This document shows, piece after piece, positions 7,456-17,186 of a stretch of DNA of 49,988 nucleotides (position 1 is its first letter; each line of letters begins with the position of its first letter). A program made the position numbers and the translations under genes. This stretch comes from Bacteroidia bacterium. Its GTDB lineage: Bacteria; Bacteroidota; Bacteroidia; B-17B0; Aurantibacillaceae. Location: assembly GCA_020846335.1 (NCBI GenBank), contig JADLED010000330.1:1-49988 (forward strand). The letters run 5' to 3'. The notes below the pieces were generated by a model that worked only from the letters and a program-made list of their open reading frames with translations, ran no database searches and was not told where the DNA came from.

Positions 7456-8409
7456 CTAAAAATTATTGCCAATAATTTGATTAACCAATTCCTGATTAGG
7501 GTAGTCTAAAAAAATTAAGGCGCCAATTTTCTTTTGTGTTTTTTTAGTGAAAAAATCCAATAAAAACTCATTCTGAATGTTTGCGTTTAACGAAACGCCA
7601 CTGCCAATCAGGGGAAAAGTTTTTCCTTCTCCATTAACCGCACTGCAAAAATTAATATTAAAATTCGTTTTCTTTTTATTACTAATGGCGTTTTTTAGAT
7701 GTTCCTCAATCTGTTTTGTTTTTTTACCAAAATCCATACCAACAGGTGCGCGTTGAGTGCGTTCTTTAATTTCGGGAGTAATCATCACTTCAACGTGCTC
7801 AAAATTAAACGGATTACTTAAGGTTGGTTTTGGATAATAAACCCTTTGTGTGGTTTCCCTCATATAAGGAATAATCACGATCTCCTTATAGATAACATCC
7901 AGTTCAAAAGAATCCTGAATGGATTGATTATCCCATTTATAACCCCCATCTACCCCCATCCTGTTCAAAACAACCACTTTTCCTCTTACATCTTTAACCG
8001 TAACATCTTTTAAATCTTTGTCACATTTATATGTCGGTAAAAATCGCGACAGTGCTTCGTAATCGGCATTTGTAAATGTTTGGTTGTTTTCATTTTTTAA
8101 GGAAACTATCAAAAACTCATTGGGATGACTTTGTAAAAATAAAAGAACGTCCTTAACAAATCCTGTGTAGTATTCTCCCAAAGGAACTATTCCATGCTTT
8201 AACACATAGGCGTATTCAATACCCGCTCTGTCAATTCTTATGTCGAAAAACCGGATTCCTCTCTGCAACTGTTGAGCAACGCTCCAGCTCTGTGTTTCAG
8301 TAAAGGGTACCGGCGTTCCTGCGGTCATAGAATCGTGTGTGCCCGGAATTGTCAAATCAACAATGCGTTCGCTGTCAGATAACTTAGTTATCCATTCTCT
8401 TGTGTCCAT
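7456..8409 (-). CDS. Phosphatidylinositol-specific phospholipase C-like protein
   Basis: A 317-residue protein starting MDTREWITKL from the ATG at 8409; the frame extends to a TTG at 8454 but that start is less likely. It carries the PI-PLC X-domain: DLTIPGTHDSM with the first catalytic His, RGIRFFDIRID, KHGIVPLGEYYTGF with the second His, and HPNEFLIVSLKNE. These match bacterial PI-PLCs (Bacillus/Listeria type), which cleave phosphatidylinositol or GPI without calcium. Unlike secreted homologues, no signal peptide is seen, so it may be cytosolic or leave by another route. Substrate specificity is not readable. It stands alone, convergent with the ABC exporter. Confidence 0.8.
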   Translation of the reverse strand: MDTREWITKLSDSERIVDLTIPGTHDSMTAGTPVPFTETQSWSVAQQLQRGIRFFDIRIDRAGIEYAYVLKHGIVPLGEYYTGFVKDVLLFLQSHPNEFLIVSLKNENNQTFTNADYEALSRFLPTYKCDKDLKDVTVKDVRGKVVVLNRMGVDGGYKWDNQSIQDSFELDVIYKEIVIIPYMRETTQRVYYPKPTLSNPFNFEHVEVMITPEIKERTQRAPVGMDFGKKTKQIEEHLKNAISNKKKTNFNINFCSAVNGEGKTFPLIGSGVSLNANIQNEFLLDFFTKKTQKKIGALIFLDYPNQELVNQIIGNNF

Positions 8410-8461
8410 AATTTTAAATTGTTTTAAAAGGTTTAAATAAATTTGATCATGCAATTCTAAT

Positions 8462-8469
8462 CAAAATTA
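8462..8469 (-). promoter_or_regulatory. Candidate -7 box of the phospholipase-like gene
   Basis: TAATTTTG on the minus strand matches TAnnTTTG about 50 bases upstream of the ATG at 8409 and seven bases upstream of the alternative TTG start. No -33 match is evident. Confidence 0.35.
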
Positions 8470-8650
8470 TTCAAGTTTTAACCCGCACTGTTGTTGTCAA
8501 TAAAAAATAATGACAATTATTACACCTCAGCATTTATTGTGAGGTTTTGAAAGGTGGTGTACTGTTTGGATACAAACACCTAAAATGGCATCTGCATGGT
8601 GCTGTATTTAAACCTGAGCCAAAATGCAGTCTGGCCTCTCCGGAACTCCA

Positions 8651-9112
8651 TTAATTTTTCGCTTTACTGATTTTTTCATGCACCTTTAAATACTCCGAAA
8701 TAGCTGCAGAACCATACCATGGGGTAATGTCGCACTCAAATATTTTTTCTTTAATTGTTGGGTCAGTACTCAATAAAGCAATGGCTTCTTCTTTGGTTTT
8801 TACATTCAGTATAAACAAACCCCTGTAGGATTTATCATTTTTCTCAAATGGCCCGGCAATTACCAATTGGCCTTCCTTAGCCAGCCTGCCAATGTTTGCC
8901 ATGTGCCCTGCAAACAAACTGTCGCGCAGTTTTTTATCCTTTACCACAGTGTCGCGTGGCCCCGTTTTAAGTATTACAAACATGTAGTGTTTCATGCCAT
9001 ATTCATCGGCACCCAATTTTTCGGCCAGGGCTTTATCGTAAACTTGTTTTTTGTTTTGAGCAATCGCCCAGTTTGCAAAAAATAGCGCTATTATAAAAAT
9101 GAGTTGTTTCAT
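8651..9112 (-). CDS. Exported YCII-related domain protein
   Basis: A 153-residue protein with a clear signal peptide (MKQLIFIIALFFANWAIAQ, cleavage after AIAQ). The mature part carries a YCII-like ferredoxin-fold domain: FVILKTGPRD, then the block GHMANIGRLAKEGQLVIAG, then RGLFILNVKTKEEAIALL and DPTIKEKIFECDITPWYG. The GHMANI His and the downstream Asp resemble the conserved His/Asp pair of YCII proteins, whose activities are poorly known. Export to the periplasm is unusual for YciI itself but common in Bacteroidota variants. It is the last gene of a tight cluster, 11 bases after the toxin-23-like gene. Confidence 0.75.
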   Translation of the reverse strand: MKQLIFIIALFFANWAIAQNKKQVYDKALAEKLGADEYGMKHYMFVILKTGPRDTVVKDKKLRDSLFAGHMANIGRLAKEGQLVIAGPFEKNDKSYRGLFILNVKTKEEAIALLSTDPTIKEKIFECDITPWYGSAAISEYLKVHEKISKAKN

Positions 9113-9123
9113 GGTTAAGTTTT

Positions 9124-10065
9124 TTAATAAAACAAATTGGCGTTGCTGTATAAATTAAGGTACAATTTGGTTGGCCTTACTTTTTGTTCCGGCAAATAAA
9201 GAAAGGGTTTGCCTTGTTTATCGAGCATTGGGATGTGGCAGTTTTTAGCCTTGTTCCATTTTTTGGGTACAAAACGCATGTCGTGGATAAATTTGTTTTG
9301 CATTACATTGCGCACCTGCTCGGCATCAACACCCGCATTGGCCTGAACATTTTGCCCATAGCCAACATGGTATTTAAACTGGGCACTTAACAAGCCGTGC
9401 GACAAGTCAGGATAAATAGCCCGGGTGGTATCCATGTAGCAACCCTGATAAAAACCCGGATTTTCGGAGTAGGCCTTTTTAAAAAACTGCCCTGTCCACA
9501 TGCTGCAATTAATGGCGGCCTGCCACTTGTCTTCAAACTGATACTGAATTAAAAAAGCCGCCGTTCTAAAGCGGTCAAAATACGTGTGCGCCAGTATGTC
9601 GTTTTCGGTAATAAAACTGATTCGGTTTACTTCAATAGAAAAAATGCCGGTAACCTGTTTTGTTTTTTTGGTGTTCAAATACACATTGTAGGAGTAGGCA
9701 AACGAGTTGCTGTGTTTTGTTTGATTGGAAACCGAATTAAGAAATGGATTAAAGTACCCTGCTTGTTGCCCATAGCCATAGAGCAGGCCCTGTGCCAGCG
9801 ACAATTCAGGATAAAAACCGCGGGGCCCCAGATTCCGGAAATTAAAACAGGCCCGCACTTCTGAGTTGGTTTGGAAATCGCCCAGCAAATAATACATGTT
9901 TAGGTTAAGGCCTAATTTTTGAACATGTGTTCCAAAGGCCAGATTTAATCCAACATTAAAGCCAAGGTTGTTTTGCCTCAATGGTAATTCCTGTGCGCAC
10001 AGCGCATTCACACACGTACAAACACTCAGGGTGCTATAACAGATTATTTTTTTGAGAATACTCAC
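9124..10065 (-). CDS. Exported protein resembling the polymorphic toxin type 23 family
   Basis: A 313-residue protein starting at GTG (10065) with a signal peptide (MSILKKIICYSTLSVCTCV, probable cleavage after ALCAQ). The mature protein alternates beta-rich segments such as LGFNVGLNLAFGTHVQKLGL, then QTNSEVRACFNFRNLG, and near the C-terminus EQVRNVMQNKFIHDM followed by HIPMLDKQGKPFLY. From memory this resembles Bacteroidota proteins annotated with the toxin 23 (Ntox23) domain; I could not verify it by search. Whether it is a toxin is doubtful: there is no toxin-delivery module and no obvious immunity gene. The start overlaps the aroK end by 32 bases, and YCII follows 11 bases on. Confidence 0.6.
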   Translation of the reverse strand: MSILKKIICYSTLSVCTCVNALCAQELPLRQNNLGFNVGLNLAFGTHVQKLGLNLNMYYLLGDFQTNSEVRACFNFRNLGPRGFYPELSLAQGLLYGYGQQAGYFNPFLNSVSNQTKHSNSFAYSYNVYLNTKKTKQVTGIFSIEVNRISFITENDILAHTYFDRFRTAAFLIQYQFEDKWQAAINCSMWTGQFFKKAYSENPGFYQGCYMDTTRAIYPDLSHGLLSAQFKYHVGYGQNVQANAGVDAEQVRNVMQNKFIHDMRFVPKKWNKAKNCHIPMLDKQGKPFLYLPEQKVRPTKLYLNLYSNANLFY

Positions 10066-10573
10066 TAATGCTGTTGTAAAGTTGCCGGGTGCTTAAGCTT
10101 AGCCCGTTAATGGTAAGGTGAGCCGATGCATATTCGTTTTTCCGCGATGCCAGTTTTTCTTCAATAAAGATTTTAAGTTGCTCTCCCGAATGATTTTTTA
10201 TCAGCGGCCGTTTTTGTGTGTTTTTAGAAAGCCGTTCAAACAAAGCGGTGGCAGGCAATTCGAGGTAAACCAACAAGCCATGTTGTTTTACCAAAGCCAG
10301 ATTGTTGTTAAAACAAATTGTGCCACCGCCCAATGAAATAACCGCCTGTTCTTCTTCCTTCAAAATTTGTTGTAAGCATACGGTTTCCAGTTCCCTGAAT
10401 TTTTCTTCGCCCCAGTGACTAAATATCTGGGCAACGGTTTGTTGCTGATACTCTTCCACATAGCGGTCCAAATCCACAAATTTAAGGTCCATCATTTGCG
10501 CCAGGCGTTTGCCATGGGTGCTTTTGCCACTGCCCATAAAGCCCGTTAAAAAAATATGTTTGCCACCCAACAT
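10034..10573 (-). CDS. aroK: Shikimate kinase
   Basis: A 179-residue P-loop kinase that phosphorylates shikimate at O3 with ATP, the fifth step of chorismate synthesis, in the cytoplasm. Visible motifs are Walker A GFMGSGKST (residues 11-19), the Mg/shikimate-binding DLDRYVE (Asp34, Asp36), FRELE (the shikimate-contacting Arg), the SLGGGT glycine-rich loop, and the lid region NTQKRPLI with its conserved Arg. Length is normal for AroK/AroL. It is the first gene of a cluster with the toxin-23-like and YCII genes. A near-consensus box lies just upstream, but no full TAnnTTTG match. Confidence 0.93.
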   Translation of the reverse strand: MLGGKHIFLTGFMGSGKSTHGKRLAQMMDLKFVDLDRYVEEYQQQTVAQIFSHWGEEKFRELETVCLQQILKEEEQAVISLGGGTICFNNNLALVKQHGLLVYLELPATALFERLSKNTQKRPLIKNHSGEQLKIFIEEKLASRKNEYASAHLTINGLSLSTRQLYNSISEYSQKNNLL

Positions 10574-10671
10574 TAATCAAAGTAAAGATAATGAAGCGCG
10601 GGTGATGTGCTAAATTTATTTGTGCTAATTTAAAACGCCTGATGCGCTTTAATTCCTTTTTTATAAAAAGA

Positions 10672-11667
<996 letters not shown>

Positions 11668-11721
11668 AAGTATTTTACCTAATGGGCTATACTTTAAGAC
11701 AACTGAGGGTTAACCCTAATG

Positions 11722-12738
11722 TTAGCGGGATGACAGGGCCAGTTTATGCGTGTTGACAACATGGCTTCGCTCGTTCATTTCGAGCATGGCAGCAAGCACC
11801 AATTGCGAATAGTTTTGCGAGGCGCTTTTAAATCTGGCGGTGCTGGTGCGCCAAAGGGTGTAAATCATGTCCATGTTGCCTTCGGTGGGATTAAAGGCAA
11901 ACAGGGCTTTTTGAACGTTGTAGGCCCCGGCGTGGTACACGTGCATTACCAACAATTTAAACCAAAGCTGGTTCTCATCCACATTCGCTATTTTCAACGA
12001 ATCGAGCATTTGACGGGCCCTTGGTATGCATATTTTTTTAATGAGGCTACTGGCTGCAAAAGCGCTGCGTTCAAAATTGGAACGCTCATCCACATGACGG
12101 TTCACTTTTAAGCCATAAAGTCTTGCCACATCTTTCATCAACTGAAAAGGACCATAGGCACCAACGTTTGATTTCTGGAGCTTGTTGGGACTTTCGATGA
12201 GTAAGATGGCCTGCGCATACCATGGATCGACGTTGTTATCAATAAAACAATGAATGCCTTTTTGAAAGTTTTGCGAGGTTTTATCGAAATCGTAAAAGAA
12301 TTTTTTACCGGCTGTAATTAATATTTTTGAAGTGGAATCGAGATTACGGCAAAGTCTTACACTGTCTTTAAAAAACTTTTTGGCCGAATCGGTTTTAGCG
12401 TTCCAATCCTTCATGCTTATTTTTTGTAACACCTCGCGGGTATTGGCAAAGCTGATAAGTGCGGTATCTTCGTGCAGGTTCATTATGTTGCGCCAAAATT
12501 TTACCTGTGCCAGCGTGTCAATTTTTAATTTGTAAAGCGCGGGGTCAAAAATATAATTTTCATTGAAGTTGGTTTTTGGGTTTACCACGCCCACCACATT
12601 CCGGCAAAGATCGGTACACACGGTGCCTGCGGGTGGATTGTTGTTGTTGTTCTTTTTGGCAAGGGTGTCATCGCCTCCGGCTTTAATAAAAAAGGGGAAG
12701 AAATAATACAAAATGGCGATGATGTAAACCTGATACAT
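11722..12738 (-). CDS. Membrane-anchored or exported lytic transglycosylase (SLT domain)
   Basis: A 338-residue protein with a hydrophobic N-terminus (YIIAILYYFFPFFI) acting as signal or anchor, then an Asn-rich linker. The C-terminal half carries an SLT/goose-lysozyme-like domain: AQAILLIESPN with the catalytic Glu, NVGAYGPFQLMKDVARLYGL, and VYHAGAYNVQKALF near the end. These are the ES, GxxGxFQLM and AYNxG-like blocks of MltD-type transglycosylases, which cleave the glycan strands of peptidoglycan in the periplasm. No LysM repeats are present. The end of the domain is somewhat divergent. It is probably monocistronic, downstream of the terminator at 12838. Confidence 0.82.
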   Translation of the reverse strand: MYQVYIIAILYYFFPFFIKAGGDDTLAKKNNNNNPPAGTVCTDLCRNVVGVVNPKTNFNENYIFDPALYKLKIDTLAQVKFWRNIMNLHEDTALISFANTREVLQKISMKDWNAKTDSAKKFFKDSVRLCRNLDSTSKILITAGKKFFYDFDKTSQNFQKGIHCFIDNNVDPWYAQAILLIESPNKLQKSNVGAYGPFQLMKDVARLYGLKVNRHVDERSNFERSAFAASSLIKKICIPRARQMLDSLKIANVDENQLWFKLLVMHVYHAGAYNVQKALFAFNPTEGNMDMIYTLWRTSTARFKSASQNYSQLVLAAMLEMNERSHVVNTHKLALSSR

Positions 12739-12837
12739 TGTTACTCTTAAAATTATTATTTAAAGTTAGCATTAACAAGCTTTTTTTTGTTAATGCCCCG
12801 CCAATACTTATGAGGAGGCCTGTGTTAATTGAAAAAA

Positions 12838-12863
12838 AAGCCCCGGAATTTCTCCCGGGGCTT
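12838..12863 (-). terminator. Rho-independent terminator after the Ig-like lipoprotein gene
   Basis: A nine-pair perfect stem AAGCCCCGG / CCGGGGCTT (12838-12846 and 12855-12863) with an eight-base loop. On the minus strand a T-run follows directly, 22 bases after the lipoprotein stop codon. Confidence 0.85.
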
Positions 12864-12885
12864 TCTGTAAAAATGAATGTGTTAT

Positions 12886-14172
12886 TTAAGGGTTTACCAT
12901 AATGGCTGCGGCACCGGCATTGTCGCCTGCGTGTGCCACCACAAAGGTTGAACCTACCTTGCCTGTAATGGCCGTGGCGGTGCACCCGTTGCTGGTTTTG
13001 TTTGAAAGTGTAACCACGTTAAACAAATTATCTATTTCGGCCACTCCTGTTAATGGAATGTCCCATTGCAGATTGCTTGGGTTGGCAATTGAAATAAGGT
13101 AGTTGCCCGATTTGTTTTTATAAATTGTGCGGTCAACCTTATAGGTTGATGCAGTGAAATTTTCAGACGTTTTTTGCACCGGAGGCATTTGTGTAAAATC
13201 GGTGCCCAGTGTGGTATAAAACGGCGATACAATAATTACGGTATCCGGATTAACCACAATTTCTGACTGACCCATTACCCCTGAAGCGGTAACTTTTACG
13301 TAAGCGCCACCCAAAGCTTTGGCATTCACCAATCCGGTGCTGCTAACCGTAATTGGCATTTCGGTTTCTTCATCGTCTTCGAGTTTTTGAATGGCGGTGT
13401 AGTTAAAAGTTACAGTGTTGGTAACATCATCACCAGCGCGATTGTAGGCTTTGGCATTAAGCTGAAGGGTTTCGCCTCTGAACATTTCTCCCAGTGCCGG
13501 CGATACCACCACGCGTGTAACCGGCAGTGGAACTGATGGAGGACCAACCACCATTACGGGAACATAAACAATATTGGCTTTTCCATTAATGGTGGCAGTT
13601 ACTTTAATGCGGGCATTACCAGCTGCATTAAATGTTACGTTACCCGACGATGAAACGCTGGCAACTGCAGAGTTGTCGGAAGAAAAGGCATAAGTGGCGG
13701 GTGCGCTGCCAAAGTAAACGGTGGTTAATTGAATTGGTCCTGAATTGGTTGACCAGATAATGGCGGATGGAACCACACCAAACACCTGTGTGTTTTTAAG
13801 TGGATTAACGCAGATTGGAACTGAGGCGGTATATTTTACGCCTTCAAAATCAACTGAGGCCGAAATAATGCCGGTGGTATCAGAAGCATACGTAAAATTA
13901 GCACCGGCCATTCCACCAATGTTGCTACTCCAGCTAATACCTGAAGGTGTGCTTACTACTCCTGAAGTGGAAACAAGGTGAGCAGAAAAACTAATGGTTT
14001 GTCCCTGATCGATGGATTGTGCACCATTATCAATAACCAATGCGTATTTGGTTTCGGTGGTGGTGGTAGTGGTGGTTGCAGGATCCTCGGTTTTTTTATC
14101 CTTTTTGCAACTAAATGCAAATACTGTTGCTGAAGCCAGAAACAGATTCAAATAAATTTTTTTTGATTTCAT
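12886..14172 (-). CDS. Lipoprotein with bacterial Ig-like domains
   Basis: A 428-residue protein with a lipoprotein signal (MKSKKIYLNLFLASATVFAF then SC, lipobox Cys22) followed by KKDKK and a Thr-rich linker. The mature part has repeated BIG_2-type modules; diagnostic segments are DTTGIISASVDFEG, SSSGNVTFNAAGNARIKVTA and VSSTGLVNAKALGGAYVKVTASG, the usual 'STGLVxA...G...ITA' ends. The last about 120 residues are a separate domain ending NAGAAAIMVNP. Such proteins are surface or periplasmic adhesive scaffolds; ligand unknown. The Lys-rich +2 to +5 residues after the Cys do not match the acidic surface-export signal known in some Bacteroidota. It is monocistronic, ending in a strong terminator. 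Confidence 0.8.
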   Translation of the reverse strand: MKSKKIYLNLFLASATVFAFSCKKDKKTEDPATTTTTTTETKYALVIDNGAQSIDQGQTISFSAHLVSTSGVVSTPSGISWSSNIGGMAGANFTYASDTTGIISASVDFEGVKYTASVPICVNPLKNTQVFGVVPSAIIWSTNSGPIQLTTVYFGSAPATYAFSSDNSAVASVSSSGNVTFNAAGNARIKVTATINGKANIVYVPVMVVGPPSVPLPVTRVVVSPALGEMFRGETLQLNAKAYNRAGDDVTNTVTFNYTAIQKLEDDEETEMPITVSSTGLVNAKALGGAYVKVTASGVMGQSEIVVNPDTVIIVSPFYTTLGTDFTQMPPVQKTSENFTASTYKVDRTIYKNKSGNYLISIANPSNLQWDIPLTGVAEIDNLFNVVTLSNKTSNGCTATAITGKVGSTFVVAHAGDNAGAAAIMVNP

Positions 14173-14326
14173 TATGTGTGTTTTTTTTATCCGAACAAGG
14201 TATAGAGTTTATTGCTACAAAAATGTTAACGAATATAAAATGTTGTGATGTTTGATCCTATGTCCAAAATAAATCAAGGGATTTTCCTCAATTTTTATAG
14301 CTGCATTTCTGGAATTTGAAGATGTG

Positions 14327-15295
14327 TTAGCCTCTTTTTTTTGCAAAAGAAAGAACCTCGCGGCCAATGCCTGAAAAGGAAACCACATTTAACGGGAATT
14401 CTAAAAACACGTGCAAAAAACTTAGGAAAAACAGCATTTTTAAACCCAGACTGTAATCGTAAACATACAGCGCAACAGAAAGTAACCAAACCATGGCCGT
14501 GATTACCAAAGCCGATTTTGAAACCTGATGCCATTTTATTACCGATGTTTTTGAAAACCAGTTCAGGTAATGGTAGGTGTAGGCAAAGGCAATAAACCGC
14601 ATCATTACAAAACCCACTTTGGTGGTAAACACCTGTGTTATTTGCGTAAACTGGTCAAGGTTAAAAAAGTTAACCAGTCTAAAATTTAATTCCTGAAAAG
14701 GGCCGTAACTTTTGCGGGTATAATTACTTACCTCGTACATCAGGCCTTCGGGTTGAATGGTGAAAAGTATTACCGAACACACAATTAGAACCAAAATGGA
14801 AATTAAGCCGGGAATTGATTTTTCTTTTAAAACACCATATACCATAAAGGCCCAGGTAAAAATAAACACGTGGATAATGGTTGGCAAAAACACCGCTGCC
14901 CAGGTAAAAAACTCGGGTGATTTGCTTAAAAAAACAATGCTAACTATGGCCAGTGCAAACACCACAAACCGGTAGAGCCAGTCTTTAATGAACACAAAGG
15001 CAATAGAGGCCAGTAAACTAAACATGATAACATTGGCGCTGTAGTCCTGCGATTTGCGGCTGGGATTAAAATTCCAATACACCAGCAACGAACAGGTAAG
15101 TACTAAAAACAAAAAATCGTATTTGCCTTTTGTGAAATAGTTTTTTTTATGTAACCACCCAATTTCGGTAAGGTAATGCAATGGGCCCAATACCCCATAT
15201 GAAAACAAAAACAACTCAAATGGTATAAAAAACGAAACAAGGCAGGAAAGTATTATCAGTCCTGAATTGAGGTGATGGATGGTGGCTGGTTTCAT
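14327..15295 (-). CDS. Polytopic membrane protein of unknown function
   Basis: A 322-residue protein with about eight or nine hydrophobic segments, for example LIILSCLVSFFIPFELFLF, then SLLASIAFVF, AIVSIVFLS and LISILVLIVCSVILFTI. Several His lie at the edges of membrane segments: GPLHYLTEIGWLHKK near residue 40, YTYHYLNWF near 240, and LHVFLEFPLNVVSF near 295. The pattern suggests a membrane-embedded metal or redox site, but I do not recognise the family. Its ATG overlaps the stop of the upstream tandem-thioredoxin gene by four bases (ATGA), so they are translationally coupled. A joint role in envelope redox chemistry is inference. Confidence 0.7.
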   Translation of the reverse strand: MKPATIHHLNSGLIILSCLVSFFIPFELFLFSYGVLGPLHYLTEIGWLHKKNYFTKGKYDFLFLVLTCSLLVYWNFNPSRKSQDYSANVIMFSLLASIAFVFIKDWLYRFVVFALAIVSIVFLSKSPEFFTWAAVFLPTIIHVFIFTWAFMVYGVLKEKSIPGLISILVLIVCSVILFTIQPEGLMYEVSNYTRKSYGPFQELNFRLVNFFNLDQFTQITQVFTTKVGFVMMRFIAFAYTYHYLNWFSKTSVIKWHQVSKSALVITAMVWLLSVALYVYDYSLGLKMLFFLSFLHVFLEFPLNVVSFSGIGREVLSFAKKRG

Positions 15296-16323
15296 TTTTT
15301 CTTGGTTTTTGCAGCAGGTGGCTTCATGTACTCCTGCATAAAATCATTAAACGTTTTTGTTTTGTAACTGTTGGTGGCTATAAAAACAAATATTGGTTTT
15401 AAATGTTCGGGCGATTGGTAATAATTTAACACATCAATCGTATTCAATTCCTCATCGAGCATGCACACCGAGGGCAATGCGAAGCGGTTGTTGCTGAGTT
15501 TAAAAGACAGGGTGTGTAAGGGATAATTATTTATGAGCGTATTGTAATATTTTTCATTTTTAAAAATTACTGTATCGGTGCTGGTGGCTTTAAAATTTAC
15601 GAGGTAAAAATTTTTGTTTATGTAATTGGCAATTGCAGTATCCATAAAAGTGGTTTTGGTCATAATGGAACAGGTGTTGCAAAAATCGGCGCCAATGTTA
15701 ACCAACACTTTTTTTGGTTTTTTCTTTTGGAGTTTTTCCACTTCCTGAATGCTGTAATATTTTACCGCTGCCTTGGCAAAATTGGTGTCAACAAAAGTAT
15801 TGTTAAAGTGTTTGTTAAACTCATCAAAAGGTGTTGTTTGCCAGGCATTTTCCACCATAAACACCAACAGCGGCTCCAGCTTTTTTTCTTCCATAAAACC
15901 CTGACTCAACAAATTAAACGCATAGTTGTTGGTTACAAAAATGGTGGAAGGATAACTGAGTTTTTCGCCCAAAAACTTAATGGCTAATTCGTGTGGGGTT
16001 TTGGGCTGTGGCGACAGTGGTTTGTAAATTTTGCCGTTGTATTCAATGGTGTCTTTGGTTTCGGCGTCAAATTTTACCGGATAAAAATGGGTGTTAATGT
16101 ATTCGGCAATGCTGGGATTGGAATAGGTGGTTTTCATCATGTGTTTGCACCAGCCGCACCAATCGGTGTATATGTCAATAAGAAAGGGCTTTGCCACCGT
16201 TTTATTTTTTTCCTGTGCTTCTTTAAGGCTTAACCATTTAACCAATCCGTTGGGTTCGCCTTGTGCCAAAGCAGCGTTAACAAAAAATAAGGTGATAATG
16301 ACACAAAGTAATTTTCGTAACAT
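15292..16323 (-). CDS. Exported tandem thioredoxin-fold protein
   Basis: A 343-residue protein with a signal peptide (MLRKLLCVIITLFFVNAALA). Two thioredoxin-like modules follow. The first has YTDWCGWCKHM (Cys56 and Cys59) and a cis-Pro in LSYPSTIFV (Pro125). The second, starting near residue 195, has IGADFCNTCSIM (Cys215 and Cys218) and ALPSVCML as its cis-Pro loop. Both keep the CxxC pair, but the intervening residues differ (GW versus NT), which suggests different redox potentials. Family members act as periplasmic disulfide reductases or in cytochrome/thiol maintenance; the substrate here is unknown. It is coupled (4-base overlap) to the downstream membrane-protein gene. Confidence 0.85.
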   Translation of the reverse strand: MLRKLLCVIITLFFVNAALAQGEPNGLVKWLSLKEAQEKNKTVAKPFLIDIYTDWCGWCKHMMKTTYSNPSIAEYINTHFYPVKFDAETKDTIEYNGKIYKPLSPQPKTPHELAIKFLGEKLSYPSTIFVTNNYAFNLLSQGFMEEKKLEPLLVFMVENAWQTTPFDEFNKHFNNTFVDTNFAKAAVKYYSIQEVEKLQKKKPKKVLVNIGADFCNTCSIMTKTTFMDTAIANYINKNFYLVNFKATSTDTVIFKNEKYYNTLINNYPLHTLSFKLSNNRFALPSVCMLDEELNTIDVLNYYQSPEHLKPIFVFIATNSYKTKTFNDFMQEYMKPPAAKTKKK

Positions 16324-16502
16324 AACTTTTTTTGATGTGATTTGTTAAAATTAATTTACCGTATAAATTTATAAACTTATTGCCACGAATAAAAACTTAC
16401 TTTGGCCGGTATTAACATTATTTAAAATCAGCTTTGGTTATCTGAAAAAGACTTTAGGCCCTGAAACAAAGTGGTGATAAGTATTTGAGAGGATTAATCC
16501 GT

Positions 16503-17186
16503 TTAACCGATTAACTTTTTATTCATTCGGTAACCTCTGCCTTTTTGCGATTGAATAACGCGTTTGCCAAAAAACTGGCGGATGTTATAAATGTGCACAT
16601 CAATGGTGCGTTTGCCTGCCACCAATTCGTTTTGCCAGATGTGCAGTGCTATTTCGTTTTTACTAAAAAATTTATCGGGATTGTTGTATAACAGTTCAAA
16701 TAATTTGAATTCTTTGCGGGGCAACTGAAAGGCATTGCCGTTCTTAAAAATAAGATACCGTTCGTTGTCAATCATTAACTCACGCTTGGGCAAAGGGGTA
16801 ATTTTAACCCGTCGCTTAAGCAGATTTTTTAAAAACAATTCAATTACCGCCGGTTTGTTGTGAAAGTTAATAAAAGAATCTGCTCCTGAATTAAAGGCCA
16901 GCTCCTGAACAAAATCGTCATTTTTATCAGAGTAAATAATTACAAAGGGCATGCTTGGGTAATGGCGCTGATTAATTTCCTTTAAAATTGTTACAGCGTC
17001 GTTTGGCTGAAGATCAAGGTTTAGAAAAACCACATCGGGTATAGCGTTATCCAGATGTTCGAGAAATTCTTTTTCCTGACTAAACACCGCAATATTTTTA
17101 AAACTTTTTTTAAGTGTTTCCACAGTCTTAAAAATCCGGTTTACCGAATTGTCCACAAAAATTATCAACGGTTGGTCTTCACCCAT
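16503..17186 (-). CDS. OmpR/PhoB-type regulator with a pseudo-receiver domain
   Basis: A 227-residue protein from the ATG at 17186 (the frame is open further upstream, but that part overlaps the phosphatase gene and does not fit the family). The receiver aligns without gaps with the canonical regulator at 23812: Asp12 is kept, but the phosphoacceptor position is Asn56 (FLNLDL in place of VLDVMM) and the conserved Lys108 is Phe. The Ser at position 86 remains. The C-terminus is a full winged helix, ending TIDVHIYNIRQFFGKRV and GRGYRMNKK. It should bind DNA independently of Asp phosphorylation. It lies 58 bases after the PP2C gene on the same strand, with an inverted repeat in that gap. Confidence 0.88.
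   Translation of the reverse strand: MGEDQPLIIFVDNSVNRIFKTVETLKKSFKNIAVFSQEKEFLEHLDNAIPDVVFLNLDLQPNDAVTILKEINQRHYPSMPFVIIYSDKNDDFVQELAFNSGADSFINFHNKPAVIELFLKNLLKRRVKITPLPKRELMIDNERYLIFKNGNAFQLPRKEFKLFELLYNNPDKFFSKNEIALHIWQNELVAGKRTIDVHIYNIRQFFGKRVIQSQKGRGYRMNKKLIG

Noticed and set aside
12683..12985. Minus-strand frame of 100 residues bridging the lipoprotein end and the transglycosylase start
   Set aside because: It spans the strong terminator at 12838-12863 and overlaps two supported genes in another frame.
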